From JBBWZH01 sp035544115 (GTDB taxonomy: Bacteria; Actinomycetota; Actinomycetes; Mycobacteriales; CADCTP01), in the NCBI GenBank assembly GCA_963714145.1, contig OY970235.1, positions 5,580,001 to 5,644,000 on the forward strand: DNA of 64,000 bases. Reading direction: 5' to 3'. Numbering within the stretch: the first letter of the stretch is position 1; every line of letters starts with the position of its first letter. The translations under genes and the position numbers were made by a program. Positions 24,492-33,297 of the stretch are shown piece after piece. The notes below the pieces were generated by a model. The model was not told where the DNA came from and made no database searches. It worked only from the letters and a program-made list of their open reading frames with translations.

Positions 24492-27446
24492 TCACCGGGT
24501 TGTGGTGCACGCCGGGTTGGCGTGCGCGTCGGAGGATGGGACCGTCCAGGACCGCCGGCCGCCGTGCCGTAGCCGGAGCAGGAAGGCCAGTGCGCCGGCC
24601 AGGCCGACGCCGTAGTCGGCGACCACGGCCTGCCCGGTCTCGTCCGGGACCAGCAGCCGGCCGTCGCGCCGGACCGCGCGGGCGACCAGCACCCGGGCGA
24701 CGTCCTCGGCCTGGCCCAGGTAGGCCGGCTCGCCCAGCGCGTCGGCCAGGTCGAGCAGGAGCTGACCGACGCCGGCCAGCCCGTGGCAGGCGGCCGTGTT
24801 CAGCCGGGCCCGCTCCCGGTAGCCGGCCGCGGCGGCGGCCCGGGCCAGCGCCAGGTACCGCTCGTCGCCGGCGGCCAGGCCGGCCCGGAGCAGGAACGTG
24901 CCGACCCCGGTGGACCCGGTGCACCAGCCGGCGCCCTCGGCCGCGGCGCCCGGCTCGGCCGGCCAGTACGCCGCGTCGCCGGCCCGGACGGCCAGCCCGG
25001 CCAGCGTGCTGGCGGCCCGCTCGGCCAGCTCGGTGTACGCGCCCGCCTCGGCCGGGCCGATCGCGGCGCCGGCGGCGAGCAGGAACGCGCCCACCCCGGC
25101 GGTGCCGTGCGCGTAACCGAGGTAGGTGCGGCCGGCCAGCGTGGACCGCAGCCCGGTCGGGATCGGCCAGCTCACCTGGGCGCCGTCCAGCCGGGCCGCG
25201 CGCACCAGCCGGTCGGCCGCGGCCCGCGCCGTGCCGGCGAACCGCTCGTCCCCGCTGGCCTGCCACAGGTGCAGGTGGGTGAGGCCGGCGCCGGCCACCC
25301 CGTGCGCCACGTCCGGGTTGGGCCAGTCCACCGGCGTCCGGGCGGCCAGGTCGAGCGCGACGCCGGCCAGCCGCGGATCGACCAGCAGCCGGGCCGCGTC
25401 GTGCAGCGCCCACGCCGTGCCGGACCGGCCGAAGTAGAGCCCGGGCAGTAGCCGCTCCCGCGGCAGCCGGCGCTCGATCCAGCCGGCCACCGCCGCGACG
25501 ACCGCCCTGGCCCGGCCCGGGTCGGCCACGTACGGCGCGCCCCGGACCAGGGTGTGCAGCACGCCCGCCGCGCCGTGCTGCACGGCGCACGGGTCGGTGG
25601 TGGCGCCGAACCGGCCGGCCGGCCAGTACCGCCGCTCCCCCGGCCGCGGCCCGACGAGCAGCCAGGCCAGGCCGTCCTGGATCAGCCGGTCGACCGTGTC
25701 CAGGTCCGGGCGGCGCGGGGTGAGGGTCCGCAGCCGGGGCCGGTCCAGGTACCGCTGCACCCGGTCCAGCCGCCACCGGCTGCCCGGGGCCTGCCGGAGC
25801 AGCCCGAGCACCGGCTCGGCCAACCGGCTGGCCAACGGCCGGTCCGCCGCGGTGGCCAGCCAGGCCTGCACCCGGTCCTGCACCGGGCGCCCGGCCGGCT
25901 CGTCGTCGGCCAGCACCGGATCGGTGCCGACGGCGAGCAGGAACAGCAGCGCACCCAGCCCGTACAGGTCCGCCGCGGGCTCGACGGTGACGGTGCGCTC
26001 GGCTTCCGAGCGGTGCTCCGGTGGCGTGTAGCCGGGAGTGCCGACCGGGTAGACCACGGCGCCGTTCCGGGCGGCGTGGTCGACGTCGATCAGCCAGAGT
26101 TCGCCGGCCGGGTCGACGATGATGTTGTTCGGCGAGACGTCGACCAGCACCAGGCCGGCGCGGTGCGCCGCGTCGATCAGCCGGACCAGCCGGCGGGCCA
26201 GCGCCAGCCCCGCGTCCACCGGGACGCCGGCGGCCGCCCGCTCGGCCACCCACTGCCGCAGCGTCACCCCGGGCACCGGCTCGCGGACCAGGAACACGTG
26301 CTCGCCGCCCTCCACCACGGCGATCAGCCGCGGCACCAGGCCGAGCGGGTGCAGTCGCCGCAACAGCCCGGCCTCGTGCCGCAGCCGGTCCCGGCCGTCC
26401 CAGCCGGACGGGTCGGTGTCGATGTACGCCCGGGCCTGCTTGACCACCACCGGCGCGCCGGTCCGCTCGTCCCGGCCCTCGTACACGCCGCCGCGGCTGG
26501 AGTGCCGGATCGCCGCCAGCACCAGGTACCGCCCGTCGATCAGCACCGCCCGCGGGCCCACCGACGCCGTCCGCACCGATGCCCCCGGCATCGCCGGCAC
26601 CCGCTGCCCCGGTTCCGGCCCGGGCCGCCCGGGCCGCGCGGGCCGTGCGGGCCGTGCGGGCCGTGCGGGCCGTGCCCGGGGCGGAAGCGCCGGGACCGGG
26701 AGCGCCGGCGCGGCCAGTGCGGTCGGGACCGGGGCGCCGGGCGGCACCGGCTCCGCCGACCGCGGCCCACCCCCCGGTGGGGCCGCGGCCGGCAGGCTCG
26801 GGAAAGGCGGCAGGCCCGGGACGGCCGGCGCGCCAGGGAAGGCCGGTGGCGCCCAGGCGGGCGGGGTGAACCAGCCCTCGCGGCGGTCCTCCTCCGGCCG
26901 GCCGGCCGGATCGACGATCACCGGCAGGTAGCGGCCGTCGTCGTCGAGCATCGTGGTGGCGGTGAAGCCGCCGTACCGGTAGTGCACCAGGCTGCCCGGC
27001 CGGTACCGCCGGTCGGAGAGGATCTCCGGGCCGGCCAGATCCGCGGTGACCCGGTCGAGTTCGGCGGCGAGCCGGCGGAAGTGCCCGTCGTCATCCGGGT
27101 AGACGGTGAGGAACTTGCCGGCGCTGCCCCGCGGGCAGCCGGCCGAGGTGAGCCAGCGGACGTTGGCCAGGGTGGCCGCGAACTTGAACGTGCACCGCTG
27201 CGGCACCAGCACCGGCAGTACCCGGGCCAGCACGGTGGCCGCGGTGGCTGGCGTCGCCGACACGTGCAGCTTCCAGCCCTGCCGGCGCAGCACGCCGCCG
27301 GCCGGCCGCAGTACGCACCACATCCCGCCGACCCGCACCGACCAGCCGCCGGACAGCGAGACCGCGTCGCCGGCCAGCGCCACCAACGATTCCCGGCCGG
27401 CCGGGGTGACCCCGGCCAGCACCGCATGATCCGCATGGGCGTTCAC
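24492..27446 (-). CDS. lanL: Class IV lanthipeptide synthetase LanL
   Basis: A 984-aa trifunctional enzyme. Residues ~50-185 form the phosphothreonine lyase domain (WKLHVSATP, FKFAATLANVRWLTS, GKFLTVYP). Residues ~300-590 are a Ser/Thr kinase with Lys336 in VVVKQ, catalytic Asp436/Asn441 in LVDVSPNN and metal Asp454 in LIDVDHA. Residues ~610-984 form a LanC-like cyclase with zinc ligands Cys842 and Cys887-His888 (GWCTGS and ACHGLAG). Intact zinc ligands separate it from class III LanKC. It phosphorylates and eliminates Ser/Thr, then adds Cys to make lanthionine. The GTG start at 27446 has GGGGG six bases upstream. Unusual is a ~100-residue Pro/Ala/Arg-rich linker between lyase and kinase. Confidence 0.88.
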   Translation of the reverse strand: MNAHADHAVLAGVTPAGRESLVALAGDAVSLSGGWSVRVGGMWCVLRPAGGVLRRQGWKLHVSATPATAATVLARVLPVLVPQRCTFKFAATLANVRWLTSAGCPRGSAGKFLTVYPDDDGHFRRLAAELDRVTADLAGPEILSDRRYRPGSLVHYRYGGFTATTMLDDDGRYLPVIVDPAGRPEEDRREGWFTPPAWAPPAFPGAPAVPGLPPFPSLPAAAPPGGGPRSAEPVPPGAPVPTALAAPALPVPALPPRARPARPARPARPARPGRPGPEPGQRVPAMPGASVRTASVGPRAVLIDGRYLVLAAIRHSSRGGVYEGRDERTGAPVVVKQARAYIDTDPSGWDGRDRLRHEAGLLRRLHPLGLVPRLIAVVEGGEHVFLVREPVPGVTLRQWVAERAAAGVPVDAGLALARRLVRLIDAAHRAGLVLVDVSPNNIIVDPAGELWLIDVDHAARNGAVVYPVGTPGYTPPEHRSEAERTVTVEPAADLYGLGALLFLLAVGTDPVLADDEPAGRPVQDRVQAWLATAADRPLASRLAEPVLGLLRQAPGSRWRLDRVQRYLDRPRLRTLTPRRPDLDTVDRLIQDGLAWLLVGPRPGERRYWPAGRFGATTDPCAVQHGAAGVLHTLVRGAPYVADPGRARAVVAAVAGWIERRLPRERLLPGLYFGRSGTAWALHDAARLLVDPRLAGVALDLAARTPVDWPNPDVAHGVAGAGLTHLHLWQASGDERFAGTARAAADRLVRAARLDGAQVSWPIPTGLRSTLAGRTYLGYAHGTAGVGAFLLAAGAAIGPAEAGAYTELAERAASTLAGLAVRAGDAAYWPAEPGAAAEGAGWCTGSTGVGTFLLRAGLAAGDERYLALARAAAAAGYRERARLNTAACHGLAGVGQLLLDLADALGEPAYLGQAEDVARVLVARAVRRDGRLLVPDETGQAVVADYGVGLAGALAFLLRLRHGGRRSWTVPSSDAHANPACTTTR

Positions 27447-27870
27447 GAGAGCCCCCGTCTGACGCCAGGTCGAAGGTGACGCCCGGCCGCTCGCGCAGCC
27501 GCCGCCGCTCGCTTCGAGCACTGTTGGGTGACTGACCGTAGGTGAGTCACCGCCCGGTGATGCCGCTACCCAACCGGACGCTACACACGCCGATACGAGT
27601 TGGCAGACACTCGAACTGATACACGACTGCTATGCCTGCCAACCGCGTCCAGACCACCGCCAAAAACCGTGAACATGCAGGTCAGCCCGCTAAACCAGGC
27701 ATGCTATGCGATCAGCTGTGGACAGTGCGCATAGCTGCCGCCGGATACCGGCCGCCGACGGCCGCGCCGGCCGCCGGCACGGCCCCGACAGCAGCCCGAC
27801 CGCCATCACCAAGAGTGATCGACCGGGGTGCGCTACCGCACTGCGACGACATGGCGGGCACCGGTGCCGC
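27447..27870 (-). other. Intergenic region upstream of lanL
   Basis: 424 bases without a credible gene. It has lower GC than its surroundings and contains an inverted repeat (27527-27551) likely to be an operator. The lanL promoter should be here. Confidence 0.5.
27527..27551. promoter_or_regulatory. Inverted repeat, possible operator upstream of lanL
   Basis: Perfect 7-base arms GGTGACT and AGTCACC separated by 11 bases, about 80-105 bases before the lanL start codon. The symmetry and position fit a dimeric repressor or activator site. The protein that binds it is not known. Confidence 0.4.
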
Positions 27871-28212
27871 TCAGCCACCGAGATGCTCGGCGGCGACCCG
27901 CTTCGGCACCACCATCCGCCAGGCGTCGACAACCAGCTCGGATAACTCGTCCGGCTCGATCGCTGCCAGCCGGACCTGCACCCACTGATACCGCTCGTCC
28001 GACTTCGCCGGCGGGAAGAACTTCGCCGGCTCGGCCGCGATCAGCGCGGCCCGCTCGTCCCGCGGGTAGCCGAAGCCCATCGACTGCTCGTCCCGGGAGA
28101 TCGCCACGTAGACGATCCGGCGGACCCGGAACTTGACCTGGTCGCGGACCAGCGCCTCCTCGGTACGCGGCAGCGCGAGCGCCACCCGGCGGACATCCTC
28201 AACGGTCACCAT
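27871..28212 (-). CDS. MmcQ/YjbR family protein
   Basis: A 113-aa protein of the YjbR/MmcQ family (double-wing, DNA-binding-like fold, biochemical role unresolved). Typical features are the start VTVEDVRRVALALP, the central ISRDEQSMGFGYPRDER and the C-terminal ELVVDAWRMVVPKR. It is divergent from the NB-ARC gene on the other strand and not obviously linked to its neighbours. Confidence 0.8.
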   Translation of the reverse strand: MVTVEDVRRVALALPRTEEALVRDQVKFRVRRIVYVAISRDEQSMGFGYPRDERAALIAAEPAKFFPPAKSDERYQWVQVRLAAIEPDELSELVVDAWRMVVPKRVAAEHLGG

Positions 28213-28401
28213 GCCCGGCACCGTACGGGCCGGGTCTGACAAATCCGGCCCGCCGGCCGTCACCGGCCCGGGATACGGTCGGCGTCCCACAGCTGGTCGA
28301 GGAGATGGCGTGTTCGGCGAGCGGATACGGGCGCACCGGCAGCAGCCCGGCCCGGCCCCGGAGCAGGCGGCCGGTGGCACCGGCGGCCGGGCGGTGCCGC
28401 G

Positions 28402-29523
28402 GTGAGCGACCACCCGCCGGGCCGGCCGCGGCCGGCGCAACTGCCCGCCGACATCCCCGGCTTCACCGGCCGCGCCGGGCAACTGCGCCAGCTGGACGCG
28501 CTGCTCGATCGGGCCGCCACCGCACCGGCGACCGCCACCGCGTCGACGGCCGCCACCGCGCCGGCAACCGGCACCGCCCCGGCGGTCGGCACCGCGCCGG
28601 CGGTCGCCAGCATTGCCGGCACCGCCGGCGCCGGGAAGACCGCGCTCGCCGTGCACTGGGCGCACCGCGTCGCCACCGCCTTCCCGGACGGCCAGCTGCA
28701 CGCGAACCTGCGCGGCTCCGACCCGGGGCGGCCGGCGGTCGAGCCGGCCGCCGCGCTGCGCGGTTTCCTGGCCGCGCTGGGCGTGCCGGCGCGGCGGCTG
28801 CCGGCCGACCTGGCCGCGCGGTCGGCGCTGTTCCGGGACCGGCTGGCCGGCCGGCGGATCCTCGTCCTGCTGGACAACGCCCGCGACGCCGAGCAGATCC
28901 GGCCGCTGCTGCCGGGCACCGCCGGCAGCCTGGCCCTGATCACCAGCCGCGCGCACCTAGTCCAGCCCGCCGGCGCCGCCGTGACCGTCGGCCTACTGTC
29001 CACAATGGAGGCTTACGACCTGCTGGCCGGCCGGCTCGGCGGCGACCGGGTGGCCGCCGAGCCGGCCGCGGTGGCCGAGATCTCCGACCGGGCCGCCGGG
29101 TTGCCGCTGGCGCTGGGGCTGGTGGCCGCGCACGCCGCGACCTACCCGGCCCGCACGCTGGCCGGCCTCGCCGCCGAACTGGCCGATGCCGCCGGCCGGA
29201 TCGGCGCACCGTCCACTTCGGACCCGGTGGCCGACGTAAAGGCGGTGTTCTCCTGGTCGTGCCGGACGTTGAGCGACGGCGCGGCCCGGCTGTTCCAGCT
29301 GTTCGCCCTGCATCCGGACGCTGACCTCTCGGCCCCGGCCGCCGCCAGCCTGGCCGGCGTCCATAGTGGACAGTTGCTGGCCGAGCTGGCCGCGGCCCAA
29401 CTGCTCACCGAGCACTCCCCGGGCCGGTACACCAGCCACGACCTGCTCCGCGGGTACGCCATCGAACTCGCCCGCGGCGGCGAGCCGGCCGGCCCGGCGC
29501 GGCGACCGGACCGCTCGCCGTGA
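28402..29523 (+). CDS. Stand-alone NB-ARC domain, fragment-like relative of AfsR regulators
   Basis: A 373-aa protein with an NB-ARC ATPase: Walker A TAGAGKT, Walker B ILVLLDNARD, and sensor ITSRAHL. It is closely similar to the central domain of the SARP protein at 40797-43652 (shared FTGR/FSGR entry, LLDNARDAEQ, HDLLRGYA). It has no N-terminal winged helix or BTAD and stops where the TPR array should begin. A repetitive Ala/Thr-rich linker precedes the P-loop. It is either a remnant of a full regulator or a domain acting alone. No DNA-binding part is encoded immediately upstream or downstream. Confidence 0.65.
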   Translation: MSDHPPGRPRPAQLPADIPGFTGRAGQLRQLDALLDRAATAPATATASTAATAPATGTAPAVGTAPAVASIAGTAGAGKTALAVHWAHRVATAFPDGQLHANLRGSDPGRPAVEPAAALRGFLAALGVPARRLPADLAARSALFRDRLAGRRILVLLDNARDAEQIRPLLPGTAGSLALITSRAHLVQPAGAAVTVGLLSTMEAYDLLAGRLGGDRVAAEPAAVAEISDRAAGLPLALGLVAAHAATYPARTLAGLAAELADAAGRIGAPSTSDPVADVKAVFSWSCRTLSDGAARLFQLFALHPDADLSAPAAASLAGVHSGQLLAELAAAQLLTEHSPGRYTSHDLLRGYAIELARGGEPAGPARRPDRSP

Positions 29524-29567
29524 TCGACCGGGCGCCGGCCGGGTGACCCGGCCGGCTGCCCCGGCGG

Positions 29568-31865
29568 TCAGCCGCGGACGGTGAAGGATCGGGTCAGGTC
29601 GGCGGTGGAGCTGTCGCCGGCGTAGAGGTCGATGGTTCCGGGCTCGACCACGAACCGGCCGCGGTTGTCGTAGAAGCCGAAGTCGTCCTTGTCGACGGTG
29701 AAGCTGACCGTCCGGCGCGCCCCCGGCGCCAGCGTCACCCGCTGGAACCCGCGCAGCCGGCGGACCGGCTGGGAGACGCTGGCCACCGGGTCATGCAGGT
29801 AGAGCTGGACGACGTCGTCGCCGGCCCGGCTGCCGGTGTTGGTCACGTCCACCGAGGCGGTCAGCCGGCCGTTGGCGGACACGCTCGGCGCGCTGAGGCG
29901 CAGGTTGCTGACCGCGAACGTGGTGTAGCTGAGCCCGAAGCCGAACTGGTAGAGGGGGTCGCACGCGGCCAGGTCGCGGTAGCGCGAGTTGTACTTGGAG
30001 CCCGCGTCGCAGGGCCGTCCGGTCGGCTCGTGGTTGTAGTAGATCGGCACCTGACCGAGCGTGCGCGGGAACGACACCGGCAGCTTGCCGCCCGGATTCA
30101 CGTTGCCGAACAGCACGTCGGCGACCGCGTTCCCGGCTTCGGTGCCGGGGAACCAGGCCTCCAGGATGGCCGGTGCCGCAGCGTCCACAGCGGACAGGGT
30201 CAGCGGTCGGCCGTTGAACAGCACGACCACGAACGGCTTACCGGTGGCCTTGATCGCGTCGATCAGCTCCTGCTGCTTGCCCGGCAGGTCGATCTCGGTG
30301 CGCGCGGCGGCCTCACCGCTCTGCCCGCGGCTCTCGCCCAGCGCCAGCACCACCTGGTCGGCGGCCCGCGCCGCGGCGACCGCGGCCGGGAATCCGGCGT
30401 CCGAGCCACACTCGTCGGCCGGGGTGTTGTCCGGCGGGTCCCGGTCCAGGATCGTGCAGCCGGGGGTGAACGTGGTGCGCGGGTTCTGCGCCTTGAGTCC
30501 GGTGTAGACGGACACCGCGTCGGCGTCCCGGCCCTGGCCCCACCACGGGCCGAGCATGTCGTGCTGATCGTCGCCGAGCGGGCCGATCACGGCGGTCGAC
30601 CTGGTCGGGTCGAGCGGCAGCGCGTTGCCGGCGTTCTTCAACAGCACCATCGACTTCGCCGCCGCGGTTCGGGCCGCGGCGCGGTCGGCCGGGGTGACGA
30701 AGCTGCCCGGGTCGACGGCCTTGGCCTGATCCACGTACGGGTGGTCGAACAGGCCGGCGCGGAACTTCACCCGCAGGATCCGGCGCACCGCGTCGTCCAG
30801 CCGGGCCATCGGGATCCGGCCCTGGGCCAGCAACTGCTTGCCGTAGTCGCGGATGTTCGTGCTGACCATTTCCGAGTCGGTGCCGGCGTTCAGCGCGGCC
30901 GCCCCGGCGCCCGGGCCGTCAGCCGCCACGCCGTGCCCGCACGGACCCTCGTCCGGCGTCTTCGGCGGGCAGGCGCGCAGTTCGGCGACCGCGGTGTAGT
31001 CGCTCTCCACGAAGCCGTCGAAGCCCCACTCACCCTTGAGGATCTCGGTCTCGGTCTCGTGGTCGGCGCAGCCGGGGACGCCGTTGATCGCGTTGAACGA
31101 GCACATCGCGGTGTCCGCGCCGGCGTCGACCGCGGCCTTGAACGGCGGCAGGTAGACGTTGCGCAGCCGCGCCTCGGACATGTCGGTGGTGTTGTACTCG
31201 CGGCCGCCCTCGGGCTGCCCGTACGCGGCGAAGTGCTTGACGCTGGTGACCACCTTGTCCGGAGCCGAGTAGTCCCGGCCCTGCGCGCCGGTCACCCGGG
31301 CGGCGGCCAGCACCGAGCCGAGGTACGGGTCCTCGCCGGCGCCCTCGGCGATCCGGCCCCACCGCGGCTCGTGCGAGACATCCACCATCGGGCCGTAGAT
31401 CTGCTTGATCCCGACGGTGGCCGACTCACGCGCGGCCACCGTCTCGTCCGCGGTCACCACGGACGGGTCGAAGCTGCTGGCCGCCCCCAGCGGGGCCGGG
31501 AAGATCGTCCGGTAGCCGTGGATCGTGTCGTAGGCGAACAGGATCGGGATGTGCAGCCGGGACTGCTCCACCGCGACGTGCTGGAAGTGGTTGATCCGGG
31601 CCGGGTCGACCAGGCTGAACACCGAGCCGACGCCGGCCTTCGCGTCCGCGTCGGTGATCTGGCCGTCGGACAGCAGCTGTACCTGCTGCAGCTTCTCGGT
31701 CACGGTCATCTGCCGGAGCAGACTGTTGATCTTGGACTCGACGCCGCGGTCGGCCGGCCGGCTGGCCGCACCGCCGCCGGGGGCGGCCACCGCGCTGCTG
31801 CCGATCACCGAGGTGACCGCCACCAGCGTCGCTCCGATCAGCGCCAACCGACCTCGACGTCCCAT
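29568..31865 (-). CDS. bglX: Secreted GH3 beta-glucosidase, BglX-like
   Basis: A 765-aa glycoside hydrolase family 3 enzyme. The start ATG at 31865 has GGAGG eight bases upstream; a longer form from 31925 lacks this. Residues 1-~28 are a signal peptide (RRGRLALIGATLVAVTS to SSAVAAP). The barrel domain contains FAYDTIHGYRTIFP, VKHFAAYG and the nucleophile aspartate in FVESDYTAV. The C-terminal sandwich and fibronectin-III-like domain follow (FGFGLSYTTF, then GDDVVQLYLHD). It cleaves terminal beta-glucosyl residues outside the cell. It forms a monocistronic unit divergent from the glyoxalase-like genes. Confidence 0.92.
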   Translation of the reverse strand: MGRRGRLALIGATLVAVTSVIGSSAVAAPGGGAASRPADRGVESKINSLLRQMTVTEKLQQVQLLSDGQITDADAKAGVGSVFSLVDPARINHFQHVAVEQSRLHIPILFAYDTIHGYRTIFPAPLGAASSFDPSVVTADETVAARESATVGIKQIYGPMVDVSHEPRWGRIAEGAGEDPYLGSVLAAARVTGAQGRDYSAPDKVVTSVKHFAAYGQPEGGREYNTTDMSEARLRNVYLPPFKAAVDAGADTAMCSFNAINGVPGCADHETETEILKGEWGFDGFVESDYTAVAELRACPPKTPDEGPCGHGVAADGPGAGAAALNAGTDSEMVSTNIRDYGKQLLAQGRIPMARLDDAVRRILRVKFRAGLFDHPYVDQAKAVDPGSFVTPADRAAARTAAAKSMVLLKNAGNALPLDPTRSTAVIGPLGDDQHDMLGPWWGQGRDADAVSVYTGLKAQNPRTTFTPGCTILDRDPPDNTPADECGSDAGFPAAVAAARAADQVVLALGESRGQSGEAAARTEIDLPGKQQELIDAIKATGKPFVVVLFNGRPLTLSAVDAAAPAILEAWFPGTEAGNAVADVLFGNVNPGGKLPVSFPRTLGQVPIYYNHEPTGRPCDAGSKYNSRYRDLAACDPLYQFGFGLSYTTFAVSNLRLSAPSVSANGRLTASVDVTNTGSRAGDDVVQLYLHDPVASVSQPVRRLRGFQRVTLAPGARRTVSFTVDKDDFGFYDNRGRFVVEPGTIDLYAGDSSTADLTRSFTVRG

Positions 31866-32051
31866 GGCGCGCGCCTCCTGCCGGATCGCGGCTGGGCCAG
31901 CCGCACTCAGCGGCTCCGTGCCCAAGAGCTCCGATCTGCAAACGTTCGCTGCCTACTGAACCGTGCGAGTGCCGGCGTCCTGTATCAGTGGTTCGACTGA
32001 CCACCGCACATCCCCGCGGTTTTTGTCGGTGGCCTGGGGCAGGATCTGGCC

Positions 32052-32765
32052 ATGACCCAGATAGCCCAGCTTGACCTGGCCATATTCGACGCGGCGGACA
32101 TCGAGAAGGTCGGCTCGTTCTACGCGGAGCTGACCGGGTGGGACGTCGTCCGGAAGGACTCCGACCGGTTCGGGGTGCGGAGTCCGAATGGCCAGGAGAT
32201 CGAGTTCCAACGCGCGCCCGACCACGTCGCGCCGCGGTGGCCCGGCCAGGAGCGCCCGCAGCAGTTCCACCTCGACCTGCAGGTCAGCGATCACCAGGCA
32301 GCGGCCGAGCGGGCCGTCGGTCTGGGCGCCACCCGGCTGGCCGACGGCCCGAGCTGGATCACGCTGGCCGACCCCGCCGGTCACCCGTTCGACCTGTGCC
32401 AGAAGGACGGCGTCGGCCCGGTGCTGGACCTGTTCGCGGTCACCATCGACGCCCCCGACGCCTCCGGGCTGGCCCGCTTCTACGCCGATATCGCCGGCAT
32501 GGAGGTCAGCTACGACGGCCCCGAGGGCGCGCTGATCACCGGCGGCGGCCGGAGCCTGATGTTCCAGCAGATCAGCGACTACAACCCACCCCGCTGGCCG
32601 GATCCGGCCCACCCGCAGCAGGCCCATCTCGACCTTCTCGTCCGCGACGTCGACCCCGCCGAAGCCCGGGTCCTGGAGCTGGGGGCGTCCCGGCTGGACG
32701 CCGGCGGCGAACAGTTCCGGGTCTACACCGATCCGGCCGGGCACCCGTTCTGCCTGATCTGGTAG
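32052..32765 (+). CDS. VOC family protein with two glyoxalase-like domains
   Basis: A 237-aa protein of two tandem vicinal-oxygen-chelate modules (about 1-120 and 121-237). Each ends in a DPAGHPF motif (ADPAGHPFDLC and TDPAGHPFCLIW) and contains the pattern FYAELTGW / FYADIAGM near its start. Such proteins bind a metal or a small ligand and include bleomycin-type resistance and glyoxalase enzymes; the substrate is unknown. A purine-rich site lies before the ATG. Confidence 0.85.
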   Translation: MTQIAQLDLAIFDAADIEKVGSFYAELTGWDVVRKDSDRFGVRSPNGQEIEFQRAPDHVAPRWPGQERPQQFHLDLQVSDHQAAAERAVGLGATRLADGPSWITLADPAGHPFDLCQKDGVGPVLDLFAVTIDAPDASGLARFYADIAGMEVSYDGPEGALITGGGRSLMFQQISDYNPPRWPDPAHPQQAHLDLLVRDVDPAEARVLELGASRLDAGGEQFRVYTDPAGHPFCLIW

Positions 32766-32831
32766 GCCGCACCGGCTAGGCCGGCCAGCCCCGGAGCCGG
32801 TGTCCGCGGGCCGACACCTACGCTCAGGCAC

Positions 32832-33224
32832 ATGCAGGTCGACCTGGTTGCCATCGTTGTCGAGGACTACGACCCGGCCATCAGGTTCTTCGTCGGCATC
32901 CTCGGTTTCGACCTGATCGAGGACTCGCCGTCGCTGACGAACGACGGCCGGCCGAAGCGATGGGTGGTCGTCCGGCCGCCCGGCGGGCAGACCGGCATCC
33001 TGCTCGCCCGCGCGGACGGGGAGCGGCAGGCCGCCGCGGTCGGCAACCAGGTTGCCGGCCGCGTCGGGTTCTTCCTGCGGGTGGACGACTTCAACGCCAG
33101 CTACGAACGGATGAACGCTGCCGGTGTGCAGTTCGCGACCTCGCCGCGCACCGAGCCGTACGGACGGGTGGCGGTGTTCCTCGACATCGCCGGCAACCGG
33201 TGGGACCTACTCGGCCCGGCCTGA
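32832..33224 (+). CDS. VOC family protein (single glyoxalase-like domain)
   Basis: A 130-aa single-module VOC protein: VDLVAIVVEDYDPAIRFFV at the start, GFFLRVDDFNASYERM in the middle and the terminal VFLDIAGNRWDLLGP. It follows the two-domain VOC gene by 66 bases on the same strand and may be co-transcribed. Ligand unknown. Confidence 0.83.
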   Translation: MQVDLVAIVVEDYDPAIRFFVGILGFDLIEDSPSLTNDGRPKRWVVVRPPGGQTGILLARADGERQAAAVGNQVAGRVGFFLRVDDFNASYERMNAAGVQFATSPRTEPYGRVAVFLDIAGNRWDLLGPA

Positions 33225-33297
33225 CCGCCGCATTCGACCCACCCCACAAGCCAGCACTTCGGTGGCCCGATCCGCGGTGCGGCCGCGGGCGATCGGG

